Positions 21,995-34,764 of a DNA stretch of 64,000 nucleotides are shown here, piece by piece (position 1 is the first letter of the stretch; every line of letters begins with the position of its first letter). This DNA is from Lateolabrax maculatus (lineage: Eukaryota > Chordata > Actinopteri > Acropomatiformes > Lateolabracidae). Made by a program: the position numbers and the translations under genes. A model generated the notes under the pieces. It saw only the letters and a list, made by a program, of their open reading frames with translations, did not search any database and was not told where the DNA came from. The stretch spans positions 23,679,501 through 23,743,500 of the forward strand of contig CM062214.1 of NCBI GenBank assembly GCA_031216445.1. Reading direction: 5' to 3'.

Positions 21995-24900
21995 GTAAGT
22001 ACTGTGCTTTTTTTATTTTATTTTTTTAACATCTTTACTTAAATGCATTTGCAAAAGCCCACGCGCTGAATGCGTGGCTTTACTGTTAAACTGACACGAT
22101 CAAGGCGACGCGCAAAATGCGATCCTGCACATTTAAACACTGTTTAATTAATCTGTCTGCTGTGAAGTAGTTTATGTGATTTGTGTGAAATGATCTCGAG
22201 TATTGCTTCTCTTCTCCCTTTGATTATTGTTAAAACAATATATATAAAATGTCTAAATTACCTCCAAACTCTTTCATAACTACCTTTTTCCTTTTTGTTA
22301 ATTTGAAATCTCCCAGAGTTTCAGTAACTGACTTTCCTCCATGATTTTCACATCTGTATTTTTTTTGAAACTTTGAATATTTGGACAGATAAGTTTCCAG
22401 GATAAAGTCATTTGATATAATTTAATTTCTCTTTATTTGCTGTCTTGCTCTTGAATCTTTAATGAATATTTGCAAAGGTTCTGTTTCCAAACATCACACT
22501 GCCTGTGATACTGAGATGCTGTTTGGACAGATAATTCTCCTCCGTTCCCTTTTCCTTGCTGTTCTGGTCTTTCTTTAATCGCTGAAGTAAATCCCTGCAG
22601 CCTGCAAGTGTTCAAATTCCCTGGCAGTCTTTCACCACCTTGTCCTGCAGGTACATGGGAGTGTGGACTTGTTAGGAGTGATTTCAACACATGTTTCTCA
22701 AAAAGACACCTTTTTGCCATATTTCATTATCTTTTCCCCAGTTTCTTTCTTTTTTTTTTTTTTTCTATTTTAAAAAAAATTAGTTTTGCAGAAGTTAAGT
22801 GGCCAACTACCTTACAGAGCTTTAATGTCTCTTCTATACTGTAGCTACCTGGAAGTGCAGGCATAGATTGAGTTATTGACATTTTCTTGTCATTTCTGTC
22901 TTTCTATGATAAATGTTTTCCCAGATGTTCACATGTGTTCTGTCTGCTGCTCCACTCTGCAGGTACATGGGCACCCTGGGCTCCCAGGTGATGTGCGACA
23001 ACATCCCTGGTCTGGTGAACAAGCAGCGCCAGCTGTGCCGCCAGCACCCAAAAGTGATGCAGGCCATCGGGGCCGGGATGAAGGACTGGATCTCAGAGTG
23101 CCAGCACCAATTCCGCAACCACCGCTGGAACTGCAACACCACAGCCAGGGACCACAACCTGTTCGGACGCCTGCTGCTACGCAGTGAGTGGAGGGAAAGT
23201 TGGAACCGGGAGGGGCAACTTATCTCACTTTAGCCTAAAAAAAGTCTAATTTTAAACTAATGGAGGTTTTAAAAATAAGTCCTTAATCTAGAGGATGTGA
23301 ACTCAAACCTTCATGTCTTGCAAGAATCTTACCTGCTGAAGTCACTGAGCCTCTCTCAGCTCCAGGGCTGCTGTTCTGTAGTTGACCTCTGACCCTGCAG
23401 TAAGACAGGCAAGAGAAAAATGGTGAACAGGTTTGGGGTTTTGAAGGATTAGTAAATAGAGAATCACATCATTCAGGGCTAAATTTCCCTGGAAGCTGTT
23501 AGTTTTGTTTTTCACTTGGACCAAATAATATCACGTCCATCTTAAATACCTGCTTCATTTTGTCTTCATGAATGACGTCTGTAGAAACCAGATAAAAACT
23601 ACATTGAATTAAGGCTATTAAATGATCACTTATTGTCTCTCTGTAGTCGTATTGTTGGAACTTTCTCATGTTGAGATATCGTGGGTTTACAGTTGTCGGC
23701 TCTAAATGAACGATCAGTAACAGTCGATCAGATCTTAAACTATATTTGAAAATGTTGTTGCAGGAAAACACTAACAATGGTTTGACTCAGTGTCATGAGC
23801 ATAACTTCTTAACATATTATTTTGAATACTTACAAAAATATCGTCAACATATCAGTATTGAGGTAATGATGTGATAAATATATCTATATTATATTTGTGA
23901 CCCCTGCAGCAAATTACTTATTGTTCACCATATGAAGACTTCAGGGGCTGTCAGGTGCTTTTAAACATTGCACAGCTAAGAATAGAAAGTAAGTGAGATC
24001 GCCTGCGACATCGCTGGGTTGTGTTTCCAGGTCATTGTGTGCTGCTGGCACCTTTTGGAACTGAATCCCTGCACGATCGTGTGCGTTTCAGTACAGCGAT
24101 CTCTTTGCAGTGACAAACACGTTTGACCATATGCCTTAACTTAATGCTGTCAAATCGAAACAATTGGTTGGTTTTCAAACTGCTGGGTAGATTTACTGCG
24201 ACATTGAGGCCTTCTGGGAAACAGATAGTTCCCTCGCAGATATTTTCTTTTTTTCACAGAGGTTAGATCGCATTCCACACCTCGTCTCACTTTTCAGTTG
24301 TACATTTATCACGTCGGTGCAGCCGACTGGTTTCTCCGTCAGTCTGTTCTTGTGTTTGGGGCGAATATGTTGCTTAGGGCTTTGTTATAGCAATATTATG
24401 ACTTCTGGTTACAGATTTAGTGCTGAAAAAATTTGTCAATGGAATAAAAATCACCATAAAAAGTCTGCAACAGTTTTTGATAATTTATTGATCCTTGAAG
24501 TAATTTATCAAGCAAAACTGCTGTGTAAATATCATAGTAACATTTTCCCATTCCAGCTTCTCGGATGTTAGGATTTTCTGCTTTTCTCTGTTTTATATAA
24601 TTTTTATTGAATATTTTGGGTTTTAGACAGTTGGTTGGACAAAACAAGCAATCTGAAGACATAACCTTGGAAACTGTGATGGTCATTTTCACTATTTTCT
24701 GACATTATAGAGATTTGAATTGAACAAATAATCCATTAAATGATTAGTTGCAGGTTTATATAATGTATTATTTCAGTATCATCAATAACTAATAATAAAG
24801 TTTGTTTTTATCAGTGTGATTCAGTTTCATCATAACGATGTTTATGTTTATGTTAGATCCACTTCAGCTACTGTCTCACTTAGCTAATGACTCTTCACTC

Positions 24901-25652
24901 AGCTCGTTCAAATGAGAAATAGTTGAAATTTTGACTTTTTCTAAATAAAAGTAATCCCACCACTTTCAAGATCCACTTCGGGTCATTAGCACTGTTTATC
25001 TCCTCTGATCATTTGCAGAAGAAGAGACTTGATTTATTGAGCTTTTCAAAGTTACGAGGGGACACGGGCAAGTTTTTTTTATTTTTTTTGGAGGGGGGGT
25101 TGTGGAGTGTAAAATAAATGTTATGAAGAGTGTGACAAATGACTCCTCCCGGGCAGTAATTAGTTAGTGCGATTAGCTGAATAAAGGATTGAAATGATTA
25201 ACAAGCAATAAGCAGCTGGACAGAAGCATCCTGTTAAATTAGACTCGTCACTGTGAGTCTCAGCAGCTACACTCAGTCTCTATCTCCTGCAAGGACGTGT
25301 TATAACAAGTCATAATCTTTTTTTTTTTTATTGCCACTGGAGGATCATCAGGGACCAGCGGCCTGATGTTCCTCTCCCATGCCCTGAGATTTAACCCACA
25401 AGGCGGATCCTTCGACTTAGCCCGTTTCATGTCGGGGCCTCTAATCAGCCGTGTGGTATTCGGACCTCCCTGCCGGGCCCCGGCCGTGTCACACAGCATT
25501 ATCACGGCACACCGAGGCCCCGTCAGAAGCTCCTTATTGTCAATGTCAGCGGGCTAATTTCAAACAATTACACAGGAGTTTTCCCTCTCTGGTGTCGTGT
25601 TCTCTCAGCGTTCTCCTCATTAACCTCGTTAGGCACGCTCAACTTAGCTGCT

Positions 25653-25685
<33 letters not shown>

Positions 25686-26774
25686 GATCACTATAAGTAT
25701 GTGTGTGTTTGCCGGGGCTGGGTGTCATTTCAAGTTTTTTTATATTCTAGTGTTATATGATATATGATGAGTCTCAATACCGATACCAAAAGGTTACTTC
25801 TTCCAATAATTTACTTTGAGAAACAAAGAAAGTTCTCAAATGTTAAATTTACGAACTATCAGATCTGAATTAGTTAAGTAAAGATTATGAATCCAAACAG
25901 ACACTCACTGTCACCTCTTGTTTCTTGACAGAGTTTTGATGTTTGGTGTGGTGGACACAAAGTTCTGAAGTGGGATACCCAGTCCTAGTGCATTAATATG
26001 CTTAGCAATTAAAAGTCAATCGGCATAAAAAGGAAAATGCAAAGACTTGATTGATTCTTTTTTAAAGTAATTTATCAAATTAAAATGTCTATTTTTGTGG
26101 CTTTTCTCATTCACAAGGATGCAGGTTTGGTTTCAGATTTAGGGAGACACGATGAATTCATGGACTCTTCAATCAAAAATGAACTAAAAACTGAAACTAT
26201 GTGAAAGTATTTCTTGCATTTATTTACATTTATATTTAGCTACAAAATTAGACATGATGAAAGTATTGTGCTTTCCATAATAATGGAAGTAGTAGAAAAG
26301 AAAGTACAATTGTTTTGAGTATTATTAACCCTTCTTAAAATCTTATTTATTGTAATTGATTGAGACCTGATACTTAATGACAGATAATGTAGTTTTTGTG
26401 TCTTTACTAAAATCAGTACTGTTCTTTAACTCGTCCTCCAGTGCGGTTCAAGTCTTCTTTGAAAGTATTTTTATTACACATCGTCAACCATAAATTAAAA
26501 TATAAATGATTTTGTCTGCAGGTGTTCCTCTCAGTAATTAACTGGACAGTAATAGGACAGTTTGGAGACATTTAATGATTAAGTTTTGACTTAAATTAAA
26601 CTTTTTTTTTCTGACATTTTATAGATGGAACAATATATGAATAAACAAAATTTACTAGTTTATCACTAATGTAAATCAATAATTTAGTTATAACTGTTTT
26701 GTCAAAAATCCACTTCTTTAGTTGCTGCCCCTGCGTGTGCCTTCACGTGTCATAGTTGTGTAGCAGAGGTTAGA

Positions 26775-26820
<46 letters not shown>

Positions 26821-29800
26821 CCCTGCCTCGGCCTTTGATCTCCCAGATCTCTCATCAGTAACATGTGGAGGGGGATAAGGGCTCTCTGTTGGGACATTGC
26901 TGGTAAACGTTAGCTGTTTATCCATCTTGGAGGTAGATGAAGCGTTTTTCATTTCATGCCTTGCATGAAATAAAAGCTTCTAGCAGACAACAACAAACAC
27001 GGGTCATACAGGTAGCAGCGGTGGCCAAACATTTGAAGGATTTCTCTGTCATGGTGTAATTGTCAGCCAGCCTGTATTGGGAAACGCTAGATCTAAGATC
27101 AATAAAAGATAAAACTATTTTGTGTGATTTGCAGCACACAAGTTTATTGATGTAGAGCAGCATAGCAATAGCTGTCCTGATGGGTTTTCAGTATTTGGAC
27201 AGAGGATATGGTGGCAGCCTTTGGCCTCAGTGTATAGCTCATTATGTTTTTAACCACGGCTCTAGGGATGGCAAGTTTAGTGGGTCCAACACTTTGGTCC
27301 AGACTGAAATACCTCAACAACTATTGGATGGATTGAAATGTCTTTGAAATGCATTGAAATGTCTTGGTTTCAGCTTTGTAAAAAGACTATTAACAGCTTT
27401 GAATGTTCAATTGTTGTGTTATTTAAGTGGTCAACATTCAGAGACCTGAACATGTTCACCTTGATTGCAATTTCCTCAGAGTTGTGACTTGCCTTGAAGG
27501 ACTAAAGAGACCAAAAGATTTAAAATCCGCCATTAGAAAGAAAATAAATATCTATCTGCTTTATTATTAAATCATCAAGGATTTCATCTATGCTTAATGC
27601 GTTTAAAATAAATCAGATTCTTCTGCGCACAACATGTTATTCTAGAAAACTCCTTCCTTTGTTACAGATGTGTGCTTCCTTGTTTAAAACATGTCTCCCT
27701 CTCCCCCTCAGGCAGCCGCGAGGTGGCCTTCATGTACGCCATCTCCTCGGCCGGCGTGGTTTACACGTTGGCGCGGGCCTGCAGCCAAGGAGAGCTGGAC
27801 TCCTGCTCCTGCGATCCCACCAAGAAGGGATCGTCGCGGGACGCCAAGGGCTCTTTTGACTGGGGCGGCTGCAGCGACCACGTGGAGCACGCCATGCGCT
27901 TCAGCCAGGCTTTTGTGGATGCCAAGGAGAGGAAGGAGAGGGACGCCCGGGCGCTCATGAACTTGCACAACAACCGAGCCGGCAGGAAGGTGAGGAAACA
28001 CTGATCATCTAAACACCTGCAGGAATTACTTAAAAGGTTGAACTGACCAAATGTGTTTTGGAGATGTTCCTCTTCACTATAGTATGATATCTGCTGTGAC
28101 AGTGAAGCTTGAACTTGCACAGTCCACACACACAATCTTCTCCGAGACTTAACTTCCTGTTCCCTCCCTCTCTCCTCGCCAGGCGGTGAAGCGCTTCATG
28201 ACTCTGGAGTGTAAATGTCACGGCGTCAGCGGCTCGTGCAGCGTTCGGACGTGCTGGCTGGCCATGGCCGACTTCAGACGCACCGGCGACCACCTTCGTA
28301 AGAGGTATAACGGTGCCGTGCAGGTGGCCGTTAACCAGTACGGCACTGGGTTCACTGCCGCGCACACACACTTCAAACGACCCAGCAAGAATGACCTGGT
28401 GTACTTCGAGGACTCGCCGGACTACTGCGTACGGGACCACGAGTCAGGTAAACACCCTCCAGCCTTTACCGTACCACGGGATCTGATGAGACAGTCGCTG
28501 TGTTACATTAATCAGATTGCAGTTTTAACTTTAGATACATTCAACTTTCCATAAGCAAATATCATTTAAATGCTCTTGAAGGAATTATATGTAACCAAAA
28601 AATATTAAAAAACGTTGAATTTTCACCCAAATTTAGCCCAGTTTCAACTTCTGATATCTAACTGGCTTTGGTTCTCTTGTTATTCGGTTCCACCTGAGTT
28701 GAAATGGCATCAACCTCACCTGCCAAATGAACCAAACTGAAGAAGTAAACGCTCGAGAGTTCAACTGAACCACGTCGACAAACGTGGTTGATTGGTGTGA
28801 ACAGATGTGTTATGAGGGTGATTGTTAAACAAAGCTCCAGCGGTTTAAACCTTCTTGGCATCTCAAACCTGCCAAACGTCTACTCTTGCTTTCAGTAACA
28901 CGTCACAGAACTGATTCCAGTGTTTTTCTCGTGCTGTAAGTAAAGATTCAGTGGGAGGAATAATTAATTTAGCATCTAACTGCCAGAGAAGCCCAACGCC
29001 CAACAGAAGCCTGAAGTTTGCAGTTTGGCGTCGAGCTGGTATTTTACATGCTCAGCTCAGATTGGCCAGTTATTTAAGTCCTTTATAATTTAAGGGGGCT
29101 TGAAATCTATTATGTGCTTTTTCATTATGAGGGAATCAAAACGAGCAGAATCGGTTGTCGCTCCTGTACGTCAGAGGATGTTTGCATTAAGCTGTTTTGG
29201 TCGATGCCAACATGTCTCCAGTGTGTAAACGGGGACTTGGTGGACGTCACCTCAGCAGATTTCTCTAAACTACTTCAATTGACAAATATTTTTTACAGTG
29301 TAATTATGGAGTCAGTGGGTCCAGCTTGTATTGACAGCGTCCCTGCAACAGTCTGGTCTTTGTGTCCTGCAGCTACTTTGAAAAAGTAATCCTGGTTTTT
29401 GTTAGTTTGTTTGACGACAGTACTGTAGCTGTGTTTGTGTCAATCACAATTCCTGCTGCTGTTCAACAACTGGATTGTAATTCTCTGGTTCTTTCTGACG
29501 TTATTGTTATTTTAAGTGATTAAACTGAGCTCCTGACATAAGAAAGTAGAAGTGATTCTGCAGCTCCAGAGCAAACTCCCCCTGCCCCTTCACACGTTTT
29601 CCCCTAGTATCTCAGGAGTGAAAATGCATTCAAGAATCTGGACTCAACCTGAGGTTTCATTTGTAAGACAGTTTTTTTTTATCAGGCCGGTAGAGTCAAA
29701 ACTGTATCACTGAGTTACTGACGTGACTTCATTGGTACTTTACCTCCACGATTGGCGCCCAGACAGATAAGCAGTTAAAAAAAAGTGTATCTAAGTGAGT

Positions 29801-29893
29801 GAAATCTGTGTTTATGTATGTGAGGCTTGGAACAGGACGGTGAGTGTGAGAAAGATAATGTTTGTGTATGAAAACCGTGTGAGAGAAAAGAGA

Positions 29894-29943
<50 letters not shown>

Positions 29944-30077
29944 CCAGAGGAGGTGGATGCCTGTCAGGCAGCAGATGATCCGTGGCGATCGGGTGTCGGC
30001 CAGTTTAAGACCCATTACACACTTCTGTAGGCTGAAACCTTAGAATACCACAGATCACTATAAATCACCACCACTGG

Positions 30078-30110
<33 letters not shown>

Positions 30111-30174
30111 CCTGAGGGCACGATTGGCCCGCAAAGAGAGGCATATTTCGGGGGCAGGTAGGATCACACAACAC

Positions 30175-30224
<50 letters not shown>

Positions 30225-31199
30225 AGGAGTTTACAGTGTGTTTTGTGTCGAAGTGAGACGCTTTTCCAAAGTCTCAACTGGACACTTACACCACCACCAG
30301 TAGATCAGCCTCACCCAAAAAAACACTTTGATGCTTTTGTTCGTTATTTCTGTATTTCAGGTTGAGGAGAAAGTCGGCATTTATCTGCAAACGTTTTGAC
30401 TTGGACTTTGCTGTGTGTGATTGAGCTGCAAATCTTTTCACACGTGTGTATTTGTTGCTCAAGGACACTTAGGAGTCAAAGGAAACGTTGGATGTTGTAG
30501 AGAATCAAACCTGGAAATCGTCTGTCACGGAAAGAGTGTCATATAGTCTGTGTGCAGTACAAGTTATCGGGCACAGTCATGGTCTTTTAGGCGCTAAGAG
30601 AGTTTTATTACCTTAAAGAAGCATGAAGAATTTTCAGAAGCATGGTTTTAATTTAGAGGCCAAGACTGTTTCGTGTTTGGAGATAACAGCGTGTTATCGT
30701 CTTTGAGCGTGGAAGTTGATTCTTGATCTTTGGGAGCTTTTAACTGCATCTGTCTCCTGCAGCCGAGGGTTACACCATGCAACAAAGGTGCCCTGCAGGA
30801 ATCGAACTGGGGACATTGTAGTTACATGGTAACACACTGAAGTCGTGATGACATCCAAGCCAGGTCCATTTGCTGAAGACTTATTTAATTTGTGGAATTT
30901 CGAAATTCACAAAACAAGATGGCACCTTGGCTTTATGAATTTGGCATTAGTCTCCATTTTATAGACCAAACGATTAATCATTTAATTGAGAGAAGAATCA
31001 GTAGTTGCATCTCCTGACGGTCTGAACAGGGGCTCCCTCAATCCTGCTCAAAGAGTTTTCCCTGTAACCTCCTGATGTACCTCTGGAGGTGTTAGGGCCC
31101 CCTTTAGGAACAAGTAGAGGCTTCACAGCAGACATGAAGCCTTTATGTGCTGTGTACATGTAAGCAGGGTGAGGTAACACACACACACACACACACACA

Positions 31200-31235
<36 letters not shown>

Positions 31236-31354
31236 TCGCCCTGGGCCTCTCATGAGAACTTAACTCGCTCCCTCTCTAAAGATCGACTCCTCTGGGACAA
31301 TAAGAGACGGCATCTAAACTCACTCTGAGGCACGACACGTACTGTACATCGAAT

Positions 31355-31436
<82 letters not shown>

Positions 31437-31602
31437 GACACACTCACACAAACACGAACGCACAACCATGAAGCGCGTTGTTGAAACACACACTTTGAGT
31501 TATTCGCTCTTGTTCTTCCTCCCATCAAACACACACTGAAAAACCTCTTAGAGACGTGCAAACTCCCCCTCAATCATCCTCAGACACACAGACTGAATCC
31601 AT

Positions 31603-31648
<46 letters not shown>

Positions 31649-33509
31649 GCTCGGAGCCCACAGAGATAGTGAGACGGCCCCTCTGTGCCTCTTTAAAGTG
31701 TGAAATCAATTTCCCTCAGCCCCGGCGAGGCTCAGGTGCTAAACTCATCTCTCGGCGCCCCCTCATCTTAATTCAATAAGCAGACGCGGGGAGAGCGAGG
31801 GCTGCGAGGAAGACTCTGGCCGTGATGTCATCCCTAGCAGGGCAGCATACCGCGGATGACGGGCGGGCGCGCTGCCAGAGAAGGGCGGGACTTTGGGTCA
31901 TGCCCAGACATATTACCTGGCGAGGGAAGGGTGCAGAGACGGTGAACTCGCAGAGCGAAGCAGAATGTAAACACGAGCAAATTCCAGAACAATGTTCGAG
32001 ATTGTACTTGAAGCCAGCGCATAATTTTTTCTAAACCTTCTATTTATACAGGAGAAGTGAGCTGAACACACATGTTCTTCCTCAGTAACACTTGCGCTTC
32101 ACAGTCAGGCAGTAACAGTCAGTCACACCTGCCGGCCGAACATCTGCACCACAACAGCTCACAGGTTTAGATTTTAGAACGAACATTCAAACTTCTTCAA
32201 GACTGGAACAAAACTAGAAAAGACGGCAGAGTTCGCGATGCCTTTTAGTTTATATAAGTCTGGTTATCATCGGTCGAGTAATCTATGAAATGTCAAAATA
32301 TTGGAAATTAGCCATTATATTCTTTTCAAAGTCCGAGGTGACGTCTTCAAATGTCCCAAACCTCCAGATAATCAATTTACAATAATATTTCAAAACATCC
32401 TGTAATTTCAGAAGCTGGAACCAGCGAACGTTTGGCATTTTTTCTTGATGAACGACTGAAACGATTAATCAGATATCAAAAATATTGTCTGACGTCCTCG
32501 GTTCGGTTTCAGCTGGAGACCATGTTCCATCATGTTCGTCCCCCATCTCTCCGTCTCCTCTCCACTGTCTCATAAAGGCATAAAACCCAAAAATTAATGT
32601 TGAAAAGAAATCATTGCACAGTTGAATAATTGTTCTCAAATTACTTAATTTGTGTACGACACCAAACACAGTGTTAAACAGAATGAATGTACAGTATGTT
32701 TGTTCTGCAGGGATTTAGTGCAGTTTTGTTGTCAGCTGTTTGAGTTACGTGGAAATACTTTGGATTAAATTTGCCTGTTTTGAAAAATGTCGTGTTATCC
32801 TTGACATCCCTAAACAAATGTTAACAATATCGTTTTGTGTTCTGTTAATTTGTGCACATGAATTATTAATGTAAACAGTTTAATAATTCAGGAGCAGAAC
32901 TGAGTTTCTCCTCCACGCTGCAGAACACGACTCATGTTATTCACATCATTTCTTTCTGTGTTTTGATGACTCAGCACTCGCCTGCAAAGTGTGGTCACTC
33001 ATCAAAACAATGACACGTCATTAAGGGCAGAGCCTGACAGCCTCCGACAACTACAGCACTTATTGTTATTGCTGTTGTAATGACGGAATGATTCTGTCTT
33101 TAACTCGACATAACAAGGTTTGTTTTTTCCTGATAAGATTATAACTATCTGGAAATCTCGACGCGATAACCCAAACTTGTCTTGTCACGATCATTAAATA
33201 AAAACATGCGAGGCTGTGATGTGGTGATGATGTGAGACCTCACCAGCAGACGTTCTCTGTTCCCCGCGGTGTTGCTCATATTGACGATCAGCAGATAAAA
33301 AGTCGCTGATATTCCTGAAAAATACCCTGAAACATTCCCGCGGACGGTGTGTCAGCTTGTTCCAGCTGTTTCTATATAAAAATCACAAAAGCTTGTGTTC
33401 AGATAATTCTGATCATTAAAATAACAACAGCTATGATCGTTACAGGCTTCCTTAGTTTTAATATTAATTAAGGCGAAGCTGCTCCCACCTGAAAACGTAG
33501 ACACAGTAC

Positions 33510-33558
<49 letters not shown>

Positions 33559-34764
33559 TTCTGTAAAATGAACAGCTGATGAAGAGTGGGAGTGCAGGCT
33601 GACGGCTCCTATCATCAATCTCTCATCTCTCCTCCGTTCAACGTTCATCGTCTTACTCACCCTCTTTGTCTCATCTTCAGCGACCTGCCAGCATTATTCT
33701 GTGCTCCCATTGGCTGTCGATGACCAATAAAACCATCCTGATTGGCTTACGTGCCTCCAAGTCACATCCTCATTCCACACTGGAGCCACTGTGTGAAAGG
33801 GGCACTTATCGGCGGAGGGTTTCTTTGAGACGTCTTAAATCCTGAGTAATTTCCCAGGATGCTTCTCACCTTTTTAGCCTGGAATAATTGTCAGTGTAGG
33901 TGTCAAACGTTTGGCCAGTAAATCTCATTTTGGAAGCAAACTACTGAAATGTGTTTTTGCATTTAGTGAGTAAATCTAATGTTCGTTCAGTGGAGACGCG
34001 CAGTGGGAAATCAAACTTCAGTTAAATCCTGCTGCTGCAGAAAAATGATTCAGCCTCAAGAAGCAATTAAGTTCATCTTATCTCTGACTTCAGTCTGTGT
34101 TCAGGAAACAGCTTCAGTGTGCATTAGTCAGATGTTTTCTCTCACAGTAAAATAATCATCGTTTCTTATGGATGTTCCTTGTTTTCATTTTGTCCCTTTT
34201 CTTTTTGTTACTGAAAAAAAAAGATTTTTATGGAGAATTTCTTTTTTAAACATCAGGATCTACATGAGCCGCCTGAACTTTCAACGCTTCACACTGCAAA
34301 TCAACTTTACAGTGTAAATGAAAGGAAAATATTTGGCTTTATTTGATTTTGAGCAGGTCGCAGGTGTTGAAGGAAACTCTGAGATCCTTTTGTGCTGCAA
34401 GAAGTTGCAAATGTTGTTTGTGCAGTTTTAAAAAAAAAAAGCGTTCTTGTATTTTCACATTTAGAAAATAAATATTATAGTGTAGATAAAATGTGGAACA
34501 CTTTATTCTCTGCTTTAAAACCCTTAAATCCTCACTGACCTCCTGTCTCTGTCCTCAGGGTCGATGGGGACGGGGGGGCGGGTCTGTAACCGGACGTCTC
34601 GCGGCGTGGACGGCTGCGAGGTGATGTGCTGCGGCCGAGGCTACGACACGTCGCGGGTCAGCCGGACCACCAAGTGCGAGTGCAAGTTCCACTGGTGCTG
34701 CGCCGTGCACTGCCGCGACTGCCACCAGCAGGTCGACGTGCACACCTGCAAGGGCCAGACGTGA
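21912..34764 (+). CDS. wnt2: WNT2, secreted signalling protein (complete)
   Basis: Five exons: 21912-21994, 22963-23183, 27712-27989, 28183-28447, 34559-34764; 1053 bases, 350 codons plus stop. All junctions keep frame at the conserved Wnt intron positions. The N-terminus is a signal peptide (MNLLPSGICFYLSVAICWLT) before EVDASWWYM. Signature motifs are CQHQFRNHRWNC, GGCSD, the lipid-acceptor motif CHGVSGSC (Ser210, which receives palmitoleate from Porcupine) and the cysteine-rich C-terminal hairpin CCGRGYDT...CKFHWCC. I count 24 cysteines after the signal peptide, the full Wnt set. N293 (NRT) is a glycosylation sequon equivalent to NLT in human WNT2. Family role: Frizzled/LRP ligand for canonical signalling in heart, lung/swim-bladder, liver and vessel development. 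The C-terminus stops at HTCKGQT, about eight residues earlier than in human. The start is fixed by the match to human MNAPLGG and A at -3. Confidence 0.97.
21995..22962. other. WNT2 intron 1, 1.0 kb
   Basis: AT-rich, with poly-T runs at about 22750-22765. Nothing else recognised. Confidence 0.7.
22963..23183 (+). CDS. wnt2: WNT2 exon 2
   Basis: 221 bases. Encodes YMGTLGSQVMCDNIPGLV, KQRQLCRQHPKVM, and CQHQFRNHRWNCNT, ending GRLLLR plus the first base of Ser. Four conserved cysteines. Acceptor ctctgcag, donor GTGAGT. Confidence 0.97.
24450..24760 (-). repeat. dispersed AT-rich repeat, copy B
   Basis: The reverse complement contains ttgttttgtccaaccaact, aaaacccaaaatattcaat and acagagaaaagcagaaaat, matching the copy at 6200-6470 in order. 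Ends with gattagttgcagg. Confidence 0.6.
25655..25683. repeat. (CA)n microsatellite
   Basis: About 14 CA units in WNT2 intron 2. Confidence 0.95.
26778..26815. repeat. (CA)19 microsatellite
   Basis: Uninterrupted CA units in WNT2 intron 2. Confidence 0.95.
27245..27345. repeat. dispersed repeat fragment
   Basis: The words cggctctagggatggcaa, ctttggtccagactgaaat and caacaactattggatggatt are typical of a repeat seen in many teleost genomes. No coding capacity. Confidence 0.45.
27712..27989 (+). CDS. wnt2: WNT2 exon 3
   Basis: 278 bases. Encodes SREVAFMYAISSAGVVYTLA, RACSQGELDSCSCDP, GSFDWGGCSDHVEH, and FVDAKERKERDARALMNLHN ending NRAGRK. Strongly GC-biased third positions against AT-rich introns. 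Donor GTGAGG. Confidence 0.97.
28183..28447 (+). CDS. wnt2: WNT2 exon 4 (lipidation site)
   Basis: 265 bases. Encodes AVKRFMTLECKCHGVSGSC with the acyl-accepting Ser210, then RTCWLAMADFRRTGD, and KNDLVYFEDSPDYCVRDHES. Only 193 bases of intron precede it. Donor GTAAAC. Confidence 0.97.
29897..29942. repeat. (GT)23 microsatellite
   Basis: Uninterrupted GT units, first of a chain of simple repeats in WNT2 intron 4. Confidence 0.95.
30081..30108. repeat. (CA)14 microsatellite
   Basis: Uninterrupted CA units, 70 bases before another CA tract. Confidence 0.95.
30179..30221. repeat. (CA)n microsatellite
   Basis: About 21 CA units preceded by imperfect ACACAACACA. Confidence 0.95.
30745..30845 (-). 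repeat. probable tRNA-derived SINE fragment
   Basis: On the minus strand the B-box-like word agttcgattcctgc is followed by gggcacctttgttgcatg, echoing the tRNA-like head and following body (TTTGCTGCATGTC) of a common teleost SINE. An A box is not convincing. Not a functional tRNA: no acceptor stem or anticodon arm can be folded. Confidence 0.4.
31177..31231. repeat. (CA)n microsatellite, interrupted by CAG
   Basis: Two CA blocks joined by one CAG. Confidence 0.95.
31358..31432. repeat. (CT)37 polypyrimidine/polypurine microsatellite
   Basis: 75 bases of uninterrupted TC/CT with mirror symmetry, able in principle to form H-DNA. It creates a spurious Arg/Glu frame on the minus strand. Confidence 0.97.
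31606..31646. repeat. (CA)20 microsatellite
   Basis: Uninterrupted CA units 170 bases after the CT tract. Confidence 0.95.
32285..32475 (+). repeat. dispersed AT-rich repeat, copy C
   Basis: Carries gtgacgtcttcaaatgtc, tttacaataatat, agaagctggaaccagcgaac, gtttggcattttttcttga and aaacgattaatcag, in the order seen in the other copies. Confidence 0.6.
33512..33557. repeat. (GT)23 microsatellite
   Basis: Uninterrupted GT units, 1 kb before WNT2 exon 5. Confidence 0.95.
34559..34764 (+). CDS. wnt2: WNT2 exon 5 (cysteine-rich C-terminus)
   Basis: 206 bases with TGA at 34762-34764. Encodes SMGTGGRVCNRTSRGVDG, CEVMCCGRGYDTSRV, KCECKFHWCCAVHCRDC and ends VDVHTCKGQT. Contains 11 cysteines and the sequon NRT. 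Acceptor tcctcag. Confidence 0.97.

Larger units (their letters stand above)
23184..27711. other. WNT2 intron 2, 4.5 kb
   Basis: No coding signal. Holds a reverse-oriented copy of the dispersed AT-rich repeat (24450-24760), a GC-elevated block at 25140-25640 that may be conserved non-coding DNA, (CA)n tracts at 25655 and 26778, and a dispersed repeat fragment near 27245-27345. Confidence 0.7.
28448..34558. other. WNT2 intron 4, 6.1 kb, microsatellite-rich
   Basis: No coding signal. Dense simple repeats at 29897, 30081, 30179, 31177, 31358, 31606 and 33512, a probable tRNA-derived SINE fragment at 30745-30845, and a copy of the dispersed AT-rich repeat at 32285-32475. The segment 31650-32000 is GC-elevated. 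Confidence 0.7.

Noticed and set aside
30745..30845. tRNA gene
   Set aside because: Only a B-box-like word is present; no cloverleaf or A box can be formed, so a SINE fragment is the better reading.
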